From positions 1 through 64,000 of the forward strand of contig NZ_JAOQJV010000006.1 of the NCBI RefSeq assembly GCF_025567415.1: DNA of 64,000 nt. The letters are read 5' to 3'. Shown one piece after another: positions 34,636-43,839 of the stretch (position 1 is its first letter; the number at the start of each line of letters is the position of its first letter). Under the pieces are notes generated by a model. It was not told the DNA's origin. It ran no database searches and saw only the letters and a program-made list of their open reading frames with translations. The translations under genes were made by a program, and so were the position numbers. The DNA comes from Claveliimonas ammoniilytica (GTDB lineage Bacteria > Bacillota > Clostridia > Lachnospirales > Lachnospiraceae).

Positions 34636-34911
34636 ATGTATACAAAGAAAGCGAAAGTCGTTAACCCATTAGGAATTCATGGCCGTGCAGCCAGTGTATT
34701 TACCCACACAGCCAGTCAGTTTTCTTCTCATGTATTCGTAGAGCGCGCGGATGATTCCATGAAAAAGGCAAATGCTAAATCCGTCGTATTCGTCCTTGCA
34801 CTGTGTCTTGCGCAGAATGACGAGATCATCCTTTCTGCTGACGGACCGGACGAGAAAGAAGCGGTTGAAGCCCTTATAGAATGCCTTAAGACATTAGATC
34901 AGGCAGAATAA
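34636..34911 (+). CDS. HPr-family phosphocarrier-like protein with altered active site
   Basis: Protein of 91 aa with the HPr fold. His15 is kept (LGIHGRAAS), but the usual HARPA context has become HGRAA: Arg17 remains while Ala16 and Pro18 are replaced. A Ser in the KS-V segment (Ser49, shifted by a few residues) corresponds to the regulatory Ser46. It may be a paralogue used for signalling with the adjacent SorC regulator rather than bulk sugar uptake. GGAGG precedes the ATG at 34636. Family sure, function inferred. Confidence 0.8.
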   Translation: MYTKKAKVVNPLGIHGRAASVFTHTASQFSSHVFVERADDSMKKANAKSVVFVLALCLAQNDEIILSADGPDEKEAVEALIECLKTLDQAE

Positions 34912-34930
34912 TATTCTTAAAGACATATAA

Positions 34931-34967
34931 GATCACACAATGCACCCTCATTGTGTGATCTTTCTTT
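34931..34967. terminator. Intrinsic terminator after the HPr-like gene
   Basis: GATCACACAATG (34931-34942) pairs perfectly with CATTGTGTGATC (34949-34960), followed by TTTCTTT. A 12-bp stem, between convergent genes. Confidence 0.85.
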
Positions 34968-34983
34968 ATCCCATATTCTCTTC

Positions 34984-35235
34984 TTACTCTGCTTCTCGCT
35001 TCACATGATTCAATTCATAAAAAATTGAAATCAGGTATCCGGCTACGCCCGCATAACCTCCTGTCAGAAATGCTGACCACAGACATTCTGATAAATCCCA
35101 GGAAACACTGAGTCCAAACATCATCACAGGCAGTGCCACAACTGCCACACAGATAAATGTAAACACTCCGCGGAACAATGCTGCTGTATATTTTTTCCCA
35201 CAATTTGCTGCCAGTAATTTCCATAGTTTTTTCAT
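34984..35235 (-). CDS. Small membrane protein of unknown function
   Basis: Protein of 83 aa starting MKKLWKLL, with two hydrophobic helices separated by a short WDLSECLWS segment and a charged C-terminus. The start at 35235 has AGAGGG about ten bases upstream; the longer frame upstream lacks a site. No family recognised. Confidence 0.5.
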   Translation of the reverse strand: MKKLWKLLAANCGKKYTAALFRGVFTFICVAVVALPVMMFGLSVSWDLSECLWSAFLTGGYAGVAGYLISIFYELNHVKREAE

Positions 35236-35368
35236 AATAAAACTACCCTCTTTCTGCGAGTTATCTCTTTTCGCTTTCTGAGGGTAGTATAACAATCCAT
35301 GGTTAAATCTCCATGTATCACTCTGTTAAGTTTAAGTTAAATTAGGCATGCAAATGTTAATCCTTCTA

Positions 35369-36727
35369 TCACACTGTAATCTTCTCATAACTGTGCGTCC
35401 AGTCTGTCTTTAACAAGAACAGCAGAAATACCAGACTGCTCAGTGACCATGTGATCGGATATGCCCAACAAATAGTCTTAAATACCGGAACAATACGGAT
35501 TGCGATCGTCACATACACAATACGGAACCCGCACCAGAAGCCAAGCATCGTTGCCATAGGTATCACAGACTTGCCGCAGCCTCTCAGCACACCTGTTGCG
35601 CTGTGTGAGAACGCAAGCAGAAAATAGAACAGACACACTGTCCGCTCCTGTATCACGCCAAATTCAGCCGCTTTCGGTGCCTTGGCAAATATCCCTACCA
35701 GCCATGGTGCATAGATGTATTCTACGATACCGATCACCGCAGCGATCACGGCACAGCTTACGATACCAAAGACTGCTCCCTTCTTCGCGCGTTCGTACTC
35801 CTTTGCACCCAGATTCTGGCTGATGAACGTAGACATCGTTAAAGACATCGCCATGATCGGGATAAATACAAAGCCTTCCACTTTTGAATGCGATCCTGCG
35901 CCCGACATGGCATATTCTCCAAAGGAATTGATATTGGTCTGTACTACCAGATTACCAATGCTGATAACTGAATTCTGGATACCAGCCGGAAGTCCCTGAC
36001 GAATCACATCTCCCATGATATTCGCATGATATTTCAGCTTCTTAATGCTGACCCTTGTGCATCCCTGATTCTTCCTCATCCTTAATATACAGAGTACAGC
36101 ACTTAAGCCCTGTGCGATCACCGTTGCGATAGCCGCTCCTGCCACGCCCCAGTGAAAGACTGCCACAAAGATCAGATCCAACACCACATTCACAGCAGAA
36201 CAGATCGCCAGATAATACATCGGCCGCACACTGTCTCCAAGTGCCCGCATAATGGACATGAAAATGTTATACATGATGATCGTCGTACTGCCTGCGAAAT
36301 AAATCTTAAAATAGGTCAGCGACTGTGGCAGCACATTCTCCGGCACATCCATCATATTCAGAATCTGTGGAGCAAAGATCAACCCAATCGCCGTCATCAA
36401 CACCGATGCAATGATACCGAACAGGATATTGGTATGGATCGATCTCTCGATATTTTTCTCATCCTCAGCTCCCACATAGCGGGATATTACCACTCCTCCT
36501 CCGATAGCAATACCATTAAACATTCCTACCACCAGAAAGACGAGGCTTCCCGATGTGCTTACCGCTGCAAATGCCGTATTGTCCGCAAAGTTACCGACTA
36601 CCCAGGCATCTGCCATATTATATAATTGTTGTAATAGTTGTCCGAAAATTAAAGGAATCGTAAATGCAACGATCCCCTTCGCAACTGATCCCTTGGTCAG
36701 ATCAATCGTCTCTTTCTTCTTTTTCAT
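35369..36727 (-). CDS. MATE-family efflux transporter
   Basis: Protein of 452 aa with 12 predicted membrane helices of the MATE (DinF/NorM) superfamily, for example GQLLQQLYNMADAWVVGNF and the mirrored second half. Likely a cation-coupled exporter of cationic or polar compounds. The ATG at 36727 lies four bases after the upstream stop codon, so translation is coupled. It ends the aminotransferase operon; its cargo may relate to that pathway. Confidence 0.85.
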   Translation of the reverse strand: MKKKKETIDLTKGSVAKGIVAFTIPLIFGQLLQQLYNMADAWVVGNFADNTAFAAVSTSGSLVFLVVGMFNGIAIGGGVVISRYVGAEDEKNIERSIHTNILFGIIASVLMTAIGLIFAPQILNMMDVPENVLPQSLTYFKIYFAGSTTIIMYNIFMSIMRALGDSVRPMYYLAICSAVNVVLDLIFVAVFHWGVAGAAIATVIAQGLSAVLCILRMRKNQGCTRVSIKKLKYHANIMGDVIRQGLPAGIQNSVISIGNLVVQTNINSFGEYAMSGAGSHSKVEGFVFIPIMAMSLTMSTFISQNLGAKEYERAKKGAVFGIVSCAVIAAVIGIVEYIYAPWLVGIFAKAPKAAEFGVIQERTVCLFYFLLAFSHSATGVLRGCGKSVIPMATMLGFWCGFRIVYVTIAIRIVPVFKTICWAYPITWSLSSLVFLLFLLKTDWTHSYEKITV

Positions 36728-36731
36728 TTGA

Positions 36732-37244
36732 TTACCCCAGTAAATGTACACCGCCTAAAAGTACATATGAAATAAACCACATAATCACTGTCGCCATACA
36801 GATTCCAAGCACAACTGCCGGAAATGCTTTGCGGAACTTCACACCCAGAAGTGCTGCGATCAGTGATCCTGTCCATGCCCCTGTACCCGGAAGCGGAATT
36901 CCTACAAAGAGTACCAGTCCCCAGAATTCGTATTTCTCAATCTGGTCACTCTTACTCATGGCACGTGCTTCCAGTCTGTGTACCATCGGTTTGAAAGTCT
37001 TCGTGCCTTTGAGCCAGGTAAAGATTGGTGTGATCAGAAGCAGAATGAATGGCACCGGTATGATATTGCCAAGCACACAAAGCGGAATTGCCTTTGCTAC
37101 CGGTACACCAAGCACAGGTCCTGCCACCAGAAGCGCTCCTCGGAGCTCCAGAATCGGGATCATTGAGATCACAAATACAATTGCCTCTTTGCTCAATGTG
37201 CCGCTCAATGCATGGATAATCCCCTGCACAAGTGTCTCTGTCAT
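36732..37244 (-). CDS. COG2426 small multidrug-export-like membrane protein
   Basis: Protein of 170 aa with four to five hydrophobic segments of the COG2426 group (SMR-like, annotated putative small multidrug export). Landmarks: ISMIPILELRGALLVAGPVLG near the start and VGIPLPGTGAWTGSLIAALLGV. It begins two bases after hisC ends. Function unverified in the family. Confidence 0.75.
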   Translation of the reverse strand: MTETLVQGIIHALSGTLSKEAIVFVISMIPILELRGALLVAGPVLGVPVAKAIPLCVLGNIIPVPFILLLITPIFTWLKGTKTFKPMVHRLEARAMSKSDQIEKYEFWGLVLFVGIPLPGTGAWTGSLIAALLGVKFRKAFPAVVLGICMATVIMWFISYVLLGGVHLLG

Positions 37245-37246
37245 AA

Positions 37247-38302
37247 TTATTCTCCTTTAATATATCTTCTCAGGAAAGCGAATAAAGCCTCCATCTCTTC
37301 TCTGGTGCCCACAGTCACACGCATATACTGTTCAATGCGCTCACTGCCCCAGAATCTTACATAGATGTCTTCTTTCTTCAATGCCTCAAACATCTCTTTC
37401 GCATCATATTCCGGATGCATCACAAATATGAAGTTTGCCTGCGAATCCAAGCATTTAAATCCCAGTTCTTTGAATTGTTCCACAGACCATGCTCTCGTCT
37501 CTACGATCTTCTGAACGGTCTCCTCAAAATATACCTTATCCTTCACAGCTTCCGCGCCACATACCAGCGCCGCCTGATTCATAGTATAGGAATTAAATGA
37601 ATATTTGGCATCATTCAGATATTTGATCAGCGTCGGATTACTGATGGCATATCCAATACGCATTCCTGCCATAGAGCGGGATTTGGAAAAGGTCTGTACC
37701 ACGATCAGATTCTCGTACTTATCGATCAGTTCCAGTGCAGACTTTCCTGCAAAGTCAATATATGCCTCATCTACAATCACGATCACATCCTGATTGTGCG
37801 CAATGATATCTTCTACAAACTCAAGACCCTCATAGATTCCGGTCGGTGCATTCGGATTCGGAAATATGACGCCGCCATTCTCCTGATAATAGTCTTCCTT
37901 GCGAATGCGGAAATCATCCATAAGCTTCGGACAGATATACGGAATCCGGTAGAGATCTGCCCACACCTTGTAGAAAGAATAGGTAATGTCCGGGAACAGG
38001 ATTGGTTTCTCGGAATTAAAAAACGTCAGGAAACACATCGACAGTACATCATCTGATCCCACGCCAACAAATACCTGATCTTTATTCACGCCATAATACT
38101 CTGCCAGGCTGTCTACCAGCACACTGGCTGTCGGATCCGGATACATCCGGAGCTTATCCGGACTGATCTGTTCCATTGCCTTCTGCACGCCCGGTGCCGG
38201 CGGATACGGATTCTCATTGGTATTCAATTTGATCACCCTACGGCCAGGCTGCTCGCCCGGCACGTACGGCTCTACCTTTCGTATATTCTTCTCAAATGCT
38301 TT
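37247..38302 (-). CDS. hisC: Histidinol-phosphate aminotransferase-like enzyme
   Basis: Class I/II PLP-dependent aminotransferase (351 aa). The Schiff-base Lys is in QTFSKSRSMAGMRIGYA, and the start VEPYVPGEQPGRRVIKLNTNENP with RMYPDPTASVLVDSLAEYYGV is typical of HisC. It is not in a histidine operon; such outlying copies can transaminate histidinol phosphate or aromatic amino acids. The ATG at 38302 is placed 7 bases after the upstream stop; GGAG lies 14 bases away, a little distant. Confidence 0.85.
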   Translation of the reverse strand, partial: KAFEKNIRKVEPYVPGEQPGRRVIKLNTNENPYPPAPGVQKAMEQISPDKLRMYPDPTASVLVDSLAEYYGVNKDQVFVGVGSDDVLSMCFLTFFNSEKPILFPDITYSFYKVWADLYRIPYICPKLMDDFRIRKEDYYQENGGVIFPNPNAPTGIYEGLEFVEDIIAHNQDVIVIVDEAYIDFAGKSALELIDKYENLIVVQTFSKSRSMAGMRIGYAISNPTLIKYLNDAKYSFNSYTMNQAALVCGAEAVKDKVYFEETVQKIVETRAWSVEQFKELGFKCLDSQANFIFVMHPEYDAKEMFEALKKEDIYVRFWGSERIEQYMRVTVGTREEMEALFAFLRRYIKGE

Positions 38303-38309
38303 CATAATT

Positions 38310-39497
38310 CTAAAAGTACTCCTTCGCAAGTTCAGCAAATTTCGGAAGTGAATTTACAATCGTCTCATAAGATACACAATATGCCAGTCTCACATAACCT
38401 GGGCATGCAAAAGAACTTCCCGGAACCATCAGAATGTTGTATTTCTTACCTGCTTCGCAGAATTCCTTTTCATTTTCAACCGGCGACTTCACAAATAGAT
38501 AGAATGCTCCCTCTGGCTTAATGCAGTCGAATCCACACTCTTTCAAGCCATTGTACAGTGCTTCTCTGTTTCTGTCATAGTAGGAAATATCCGTCTTTTC
38601 ATTCAGGCACGCCTTTACGATCTTCTGCTGTAAGGTCGGTGCATTTACGAATCCAAGGATCCGGTTTGCTACGTTCGCTGCTGAAAGCATATCTTCGCTG
38701 TCTGCCACTTCATCCGGAATTACCAGATATCCGATACGTTCACCCGGCAATGACAGGGATTTGCTGTAAGAATACCCTACGATCGTATTATCATAATACT
38801 TGGTCAGATATGGTACCTCTGCTCCATCGTATACCAGTTCACGGTAAGGCTCATCAGAAATAAGGAAAATCTCTGTTCCATACTCTTTCTGCTTTGCTTC
38901 CATAATAGCTGCCATCTTTTTAATGGTCTCTTCGGAATATACCACACCGGTCGGATTGTTCGGTGTATTCACGATAACTGCCTTGGTCTTTGGTGTGATC
39001 TTCTTCTCGAATTCATCCAACTTCGGCTGAAAATCTACGGTATTCGGAGATACCTCTACCAGTACACCGTCAAAGTTATTGACATAGGCTCTGTATTCAC
39101 CGAAATATGGGGCAAATGTCAACACCTCATCTCCTGCATTGATGATCGTCTTCAGGATAACATTCAGGCCTCCTGCTGCACCTACGGTCATGATAATATT
39201 CTTGCCCTCAAATGCTGTACCAAAACGTTCATTCAGAGACTTTGCTACCGCTTCGCGGACATCTGCGTAACCACTGTTGCTGTTGGTGTATCCATGAAGT
39301 ACCAGCGGATCCTCATTCTCAACCAGATCTTCGATTGCCTTCTTTACAGCCTCCGGAGCCGGTACATTTGGATTACCCAGGCTGAAATCAAATACATTCT
39401 CAGCACCGTAAATACCTGCCAGACGGTTACCTTCTTCAAACATGGCACGAATAGCGGAACTGTTCGCTACCAGGCCTTTCATTTTCTCTGCTATCAT
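38310..39497 (-). CDS. Class I/II PLP-dependent aminotransferase (aspartate-type)
   Basis: Protein of 395 aa: PLP-binding Lys in GYSYSKSLSLPGERIGY, NTPNNPTGV and SDEPYRELVYDG, plus an N-terminal SLGNPNVPAPE. This aspartate/aromatic aminotransferase type is common in Clostridia. Its start overlaps the DUF2156 stop by four bases (ATGA), so the two genes are translationally coupled. Exact substrate pair is not determinable. Confidence 0.88.
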   Translation of the reverse strand: MIAEKMKGLVANSSAIRAMFEEGNRLAGIYGAENVFDFSLGNPNVPAPEAVKKAIEDLVENEDPLVLHGYTNSNSGYADVREAVAKSLNERFGTAFEGKNIIMTVGAAGGLNVILKTIINAGDEVLTFAPYFGEYRAYVNNFDGVLVEVSPNTVDFQPKLDEFEKKITPKTKAVIVNTPNNPTGVVYSEETIKKMAAIMEAKQKEYGTEIFLISDEPYRELVYDGAEVPYLTKYYDNTIVGYSYSKSLSLPGERIGYLVIPDEVADSEDMLSAANVANRILGFVNAPTLQQKIVKACLNEKTDISYYDRNREALYNGLKECGFDCIKPEGAFYLFVKSPVENEKEFCEAGKKYNILMVPGSSFACPGYVRLAYCVSYETIVNSLPKFAELAKEYF

Positions 39498-40429
39498 TCT
39501 TCTACCTCCCGTGTCTGATCATCTTGTGTCTTTTCTCTTACCCATCCCTTTTCTACCATGAATACCGGACGGTAAGATCGTTTCGCTTTTCTGAGTCCTT
39601 CGGAACCTGTATCTTCTTCGCGGTTCACGTATTTATAATCCATACAGGCATGCTGTACAAACTGCTGATTGATCATCGTGTAAGCGCCTTCGATCTCTCC
39701 CAGCGCCTTCTCAATGTGCACAACAAATGTATCTTCAGAAAGCGGCTCTCCGATGGTAAATGCTATGATCTTGCCATCCACTCTTAATGCGCCGCCTACC
39801 AGATCTAATTCTTTAAAGAGTCGCAGGGAATTCAGCGTCACACAAAGTTCTGCATTCTTCTCTTCATCCTCTTCACAGCCATTTTCATTACGCCATTTCA
39901 AACCTGTCTGTACACATTCTTCCAGATTATCCTCACTAATCGGTTCATAAGACCAGCGGTCTGCATATACGATTTTAAACTTATTAATATGGTTACGTTT
40001 GCTGTGAAGCTTCTTGCCGGAAAGTGTGGCCAGTTTCTCAGATTCATATACATAATCTGCATCACTTTCCACATATTCAATCTCAAACCTTCCCGGATAC
40101 CATTTCTCCAGATATTCAAAATTATCCGGTGTCACAGTATACATGAGGAACGGAACTCCCCGCTCCTTGCTATATACCATCAGCACATCCAGCGCTTTCT
40201 TAACATTCTCCGGTTCTCCCGCCGGGTATGCAAAAGAGAATCCATCCTCATCCTCCGTACGGAATACCAATGTATGTTCTACCTCAGCAAACTTCACATG
40301 ATAAAATCGCGCCCATAAATATACATTCACAAATGTACGCTCGCAGCTTCTGCTGGTATGATGCTTGAAATAATGTGTGATGAGATCTTTATCTTCCAGT
40401 TCTATCTTCTTAAAGCCTATCTCTATCAT
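39494..40429 (-). CDS. DUF2156 (GNAT-fold) protein
   Basis: Protein of 311 aa of the DUF2156 family, the same fold as the aminoacyl-transferase domain of MprF and FemX-like enzymes. Landmarks are SGKKLHSKRNHINKFK, GALRVDGKIIAFTIG, ALGEIEGAYTMINQQF and the closing DTGSEGLRKAKRSYRP. It has no membrane part. Transfer of an amino acid to a lipid, peptide or tRNA-derived acceptor is possible. First gene of the operon with the aminotransferases and exporters. Confidence 0.8.
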   Translation of the reverse strand: MIEIGFKKIELEDKDLITHYFKHHTSRSCERTFVNVYLWARFYHVKFAEVEHTLVFRTEDEDGFSFAYPAGEPENVKKALDVLMVYSKERGVPFLMYTVTPDNFEYLEKWYPGRFEIEYVESDADYVYESEKLATLSGKKLHSKRNHINKFKIVYADRWSYEPISEDNLEECVQTGLKWRNENGCEEDEEKNAELCVTLNSLRLFKELDLVGGALRVDGKIIAFTIGEPLSEDTFVVHIEKALGEIEGAYTMINQQFVQHACMDYKYVNREEDTGSEGLRKAKRSYRPVFMVEKGWVREKTQDDQTREVEE

Positions 40430-40454
40430 AACTTACCTTCTTATATTACTTTTC

Positions 40455-42449
40455 TTACTTATTCTCTTTCTTATTTTTTCTTGCACGGATTTTAGTATAG
40501 CATATCCGAACAACCAATACAATCAACAGGATCAGTACCAGAATAACAGCATAGATCACCAATGCGATCTTATTCGGGTGTTTCAATAACTCGATCGGAT
40601 TCCGGCTGTCATTGATAACCTTGCGGTTCTCTGCCTTCTCATAGCGTTCAGGTACTACAGACACACCCTTAGCGTTTTCAGAGAAGGATTCAAGATAGCT
40701 TGCCAGTGCGTACCATTCTTTTACTTCCGCGCCATTCTGATCGTGGATAATATACTTTTCAAAATCTGTAATAGGCTCTCCATCTGCATTCTTCGGTGTA
40801 ATCTTAAGGATGCCCTTAGACTGTCCTTCTACTGCGCCAAGCATCTGCGCAGAATAAAGTCCCGATACCACACGGTACAGCTTATCATCCTGAATATTCT
40901 CAAGCTTCTCCTGTGTTAAAGGCTCTTCCTCCCCCACCTGATCAGTCGTCATATACACATCCGTCACTTTATTCAGAATCATGCGGTGCGGGTTAAATGT
41001 CCACGCCATACCGCTTGGATAAAGCTGTGCGGCACTCATCAGCGAAGACACCGAAGCATCCACCTCTGCTACCGTCTTAAGTTCTGCTCCGGTCAAATAT
41101 ACACTGACCAGCGGATATCCTGTAATACGGTCTGCTCCGATACCAAGAGCGCTTACATTAAATGCGTCCGATACCGTAATTTCTCCCTTTGGGAAGGAAT
41201 CACGAATTACACCTGTCGCTACAACTGCCAGATCCACCGGCTCGTAATCTTCACCTTCTGCCTGCTTCACTGCATAGATATAAGAGTCAGATATCAGATT
41301 ACCAAGTCCCGCCTCTCTGTGTTCTGCATACATATCATCTACTGAATCAAATGCCACGTCATTTTCTGCCAATACCTGATTCATTGTATATCCAAATCTG
41401 GACAGATATTCTTCATCAATCACACTGCGGTACTGTGCAAGTTCTGCTTCAATATCCGCATCCTTCTCTACCGTGCCATCCATTGCTTTTAACTTATATT
41501 CTTCCAATGTCCATCTGCCATCACCATCCGGTACAAGGCTCATCTCACCAAGATTTGCTCCATAGCATCCTGCTGATGCGATCACCGTATTGCCATGAAT
41601 GATCGGCTGTTCCAATGTAGTATGTGTATGTCCGCTGATGATCACATCAATCTCTGGTACTTTCTCCGCAAGAATCTCGTCCTCAGACTTATCTTCATCT
41701 TCATTGGTTCCACTGTGAGACAGACAGACAATCATATCTACATCTTTCTTCTGCAGTTCTTTTACTACACGTTTAGAAGTCTCTACAATATCGTCAAATT
41801 CCAGACCGCTCTCTGGCGCACAGGCTGCTGCATCTTCTCCCAGTACACCAAACACGCCAATCTGCACACCATCATGCTCAATCACCGTATATTCTTTACT
41901 ACCATAATCTTCCAGTGCTGTCTGAATCAGTTTATTATCATCGGATTTATTCTTTTTCCAATCGATATTCGCAATCAGGAACTGTGGCAATGTAAGCTCG
42001 GCATCTTCTTCTGCATTACGTAACGCACTGTGGAACATATTGGAAAGTCCCACTGCACGGTAGTCAAATTCATGATTGCCAAAAGTAGTTGCTTCCACAC
42101 CAATCTTGCCAAGCATGGTAAGCTCTGCCGCATCTGTCTCATATATCGTCTGATAGAGCGTACCCATAGAAAAATCTCCGGCATCAAATACAAATGCTGC
42201 CGGATCTTCCTCTTTTACTCTGTCAATCTCTGTTTTAATTCTGGCAAGCCCGCCTATCATCTCAGTCTCCCCGTCTGCCTGGCTTGCCTTATATTCATCC
42301 AGTCTGGAATGAATATCATGTGTAAATAATATAGTCACCCTGTCGCCTGAATTTGTCGCAGACTCCGCCTCCGCCACGACAGAATTCACACACAGAGTAC
42401 ATACCATTATAATCATCAGCATAGCTGATTTAATTCGTCTTCTCATCAT
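40455..42449 (-). CDS. Surface-anchored 5'-nucleotidase / UDP-sugar hydrolase
   Basis: Protein of 664 aa with a signal peptide, an N-terminal calcineurin-like phosphatase domain (ILFTHDIHSRLDEY, DAGDFSMGT, TFGNHEFDY, ISGHTHT metal motifs), a C-terminal 5'-nucleotidase domain (from about residue 360), and a membrane helix with a basic tail (VILVLILLIVLVVRICYTKI). It scavenges extracellular nucleotides. It precedes the DUF2156 operon in the same direction. Confidence 0.88.
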   Translation of the reverse strand: MMRRRIKSAMLMIIMVCTLCVNSVVAEAESATNSGDRVTILFTHDIHSRLDEYKASQADGETEMIGGLARIKTEIDRVKEEDPAAFVFDAGDFSMGTLYQTIYETDAAELTMLGKIGVEATTFGNHEFDYRAVGLSNMFHSALRNAEEDAELTLPQFLIANIDWKKNKSDDNKLIQTALEDYGSKEYTVIEHDGVQIGVFGVLGEDAAACAPESGLEFDDIVETSKRVVKELQKKDVDMIVCLSHSGTNEDEDKSEDEILAEKVPEIDVIISGHTHTTLEQPIIHGNTVIASAGCYGANLGEMSLVPDGDGRWTLEEYKLKAMDGTVEKDADIEAELAQYRSVIDEEYLSRFGYTMNQVLAENDVAFDSVDDMYAEHREAGLGNLISDSYIYAVKQAEGEDYEPVDLAVVATGVIRDSFPKGEITVSDAFNVSALGIGADRITGYPLVSVYLTGAELKTVAEVDASVSSLMSAAQLYPSGMAWTFNPHRMILNKVTDVYMTTDQVGEEEPLTQEKLENIQDDKLYRVVSGLYSAQMLGAVEGQSKGILKITPKNADGEPITDFEKYIIHDQNGAEVKEWYALASYLESFSENAKGVSVVPERYEKAENRKVINDSRNPIELLKHPNKIALVIYAVILVLILLIVLVVRICYTKIRARKNKKENK

Positions 42450-42486
42450 TATTCTCCTTTTTATATTATACTCCCTCTAATTCTTA

Positions 42487-43824
42487 TCAAAATATACTAT
42501 ACATCGTATTTACACTGCTGGTTGTGATCGCAATCGTTGTATTCAAAAAGATCACATCTTTAATATCATTCTCTTTAATCAGATTGACCAATCCACCGCT
42601 GTAATACCGGTAATCAATTACATATACATCATGGTAATTATTAACCAGAAACGGCACAAACGCATTACCGTAAGATTCCTTTATCACCACGCAGGATGAA
42701 TCATCGTCAACATTGGGATTCTCGATTTTCTCATACGGCTCATCACCTTCTATGAAACAGAGATACTTATTCTCCTTGGAATATGAATCCGCATCTTCTA
42801 CTACTTTTCCTTTCTGCTCAACTCCGTTATGGTCAATATATGTAAGTTCATTCACCTCCGGAATATATGCATTCACCGTATCCTGATTATTATAAAGCAC
42901 TTCTGACTGGTTACTGAACGAATAAAATGATCCTAAGAATCCGTCAAATTCTTTCTTAGTATAATCTTTCAACGGCGAAGCCTTCTCGCCCTTTATCTTC
43001 ATAAACTGCTTATATGCATAATACGCGCCATCTGCAGTCCAGTGATGATCGGTTCTGTAATAGAGATACTCACTGTTATGCTTCTTCAATACGTCCAACA
43101 CTGGAACAAACTTTACATTCTTATCCAGATTCTTCTCAATATATTCAAACGCATCTTTCTGACTGCTGGATCCAATCTTGGCCTGCATCTCTTCATCCAG
43201 ATCAATTGCAACACTGGTTGGTGCTAGGATATCATACACCGTAGATGTCCCTTTCAACTGATCAGCCAGTTCACTGACCATTGCACTGTAATTCGTCGCT
43301 CCCTGTGCATCGAATCCATATAACCCGAATGCCCTGTCTTCTGCGATATATACCGTGCCTACCTGCTCCGGCTGAGTAGTAATCTCTGCCTTATCATCTC
43401 TTCCGTCATCTTCATCAGAAGAATCTGACTCTTTCTTTTTATCCTTCTTCAACGTAGACTTCATCTCTCCATCTACCGGAATATCGTCAGCCACAACCGT
43501 ACCTCCGTGAATTTCTTCTGTATTCAATCCATACAGTCGCTGAAACTGGGAATTCATTGACACGAAATTCTCTCGAAACGGAAAGCTGTCTGCATACCAG
43601 GTACTGATCTGATCTGTAAATTCACCATTCAATACCGTCTTCACCGTCGGCTTCGGAAATTCTGTAAGTGTTCTTTTCTCAATATCTGACTCTTTCGGTC
43701 GCAGAGGCAAAATCAATCCAAGGATCCCAACTGCTGTTAATGCAATCAAGAACACGCGTATCGTATACTTTTGAAACCTGTAACGTATCTTCTTTCTTTT
43801 CAATTTGTATATTGATTCACTCAT
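42487..43824 (-). CDS. DHHW-family (AlgX/AlgJ-like) protein
   Basis: Protein of 445 aa with an N-terminal membrane anchor and an SGNH-like acetyl-transfer domain. The DHHW motif is in TDHHWTADGAYYAY (residues ~255-268), and CVVIKESYGNAFVPFL is the expected second block. It follows the MBOAT gene by 15 bases: MBOAT moves the acetyl group across the membrane and the DHHW partner attaches it to a glycan or teichoic acid. The polymer is not identified. Confidence 0.82.
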   Translation of the reverse strand: MSESIYKLKRKKIRYRFQKYTIRVFLIALTAVGILGLILPLRPKESDIEKRTLTEFPKPTVKTVLNGEFTDQISTWYADSFPFRENFVSMNSQFQRLYGLNTEEIHGGTVVADDIPVDGEMKSTLKKDKKKESDSSDEDDGRDDKAEITTQPEQVGTVYIAEDRAFGLYGFDAQGATNYSAMVSELADQLKGTSTVYDILAPTSVAIDLDEEMQAKIGSSSQKDAFEYIEKNLDKNVKFVPVLDVLKKHNSEYLYYRTDHHWTADGAYYAYKQFMKIKGEKASPLKDYTKKEFDGFLGSFYSFSNQSEVLYNNQDTVNAYIPEVNELTYIDHNGVEQKGKVVEDADSYSKENKYLCFIEGDEPYEKIENPNVDDDSSCVVIKESYGNAFVPFLVNNYHDVYVIDYRYYSGGLVNLIKENDIKDVIFLNTTIAITTSSVNTMYSIF

Positions 43825-43839
43825 CTTTATTCTGCTCCT

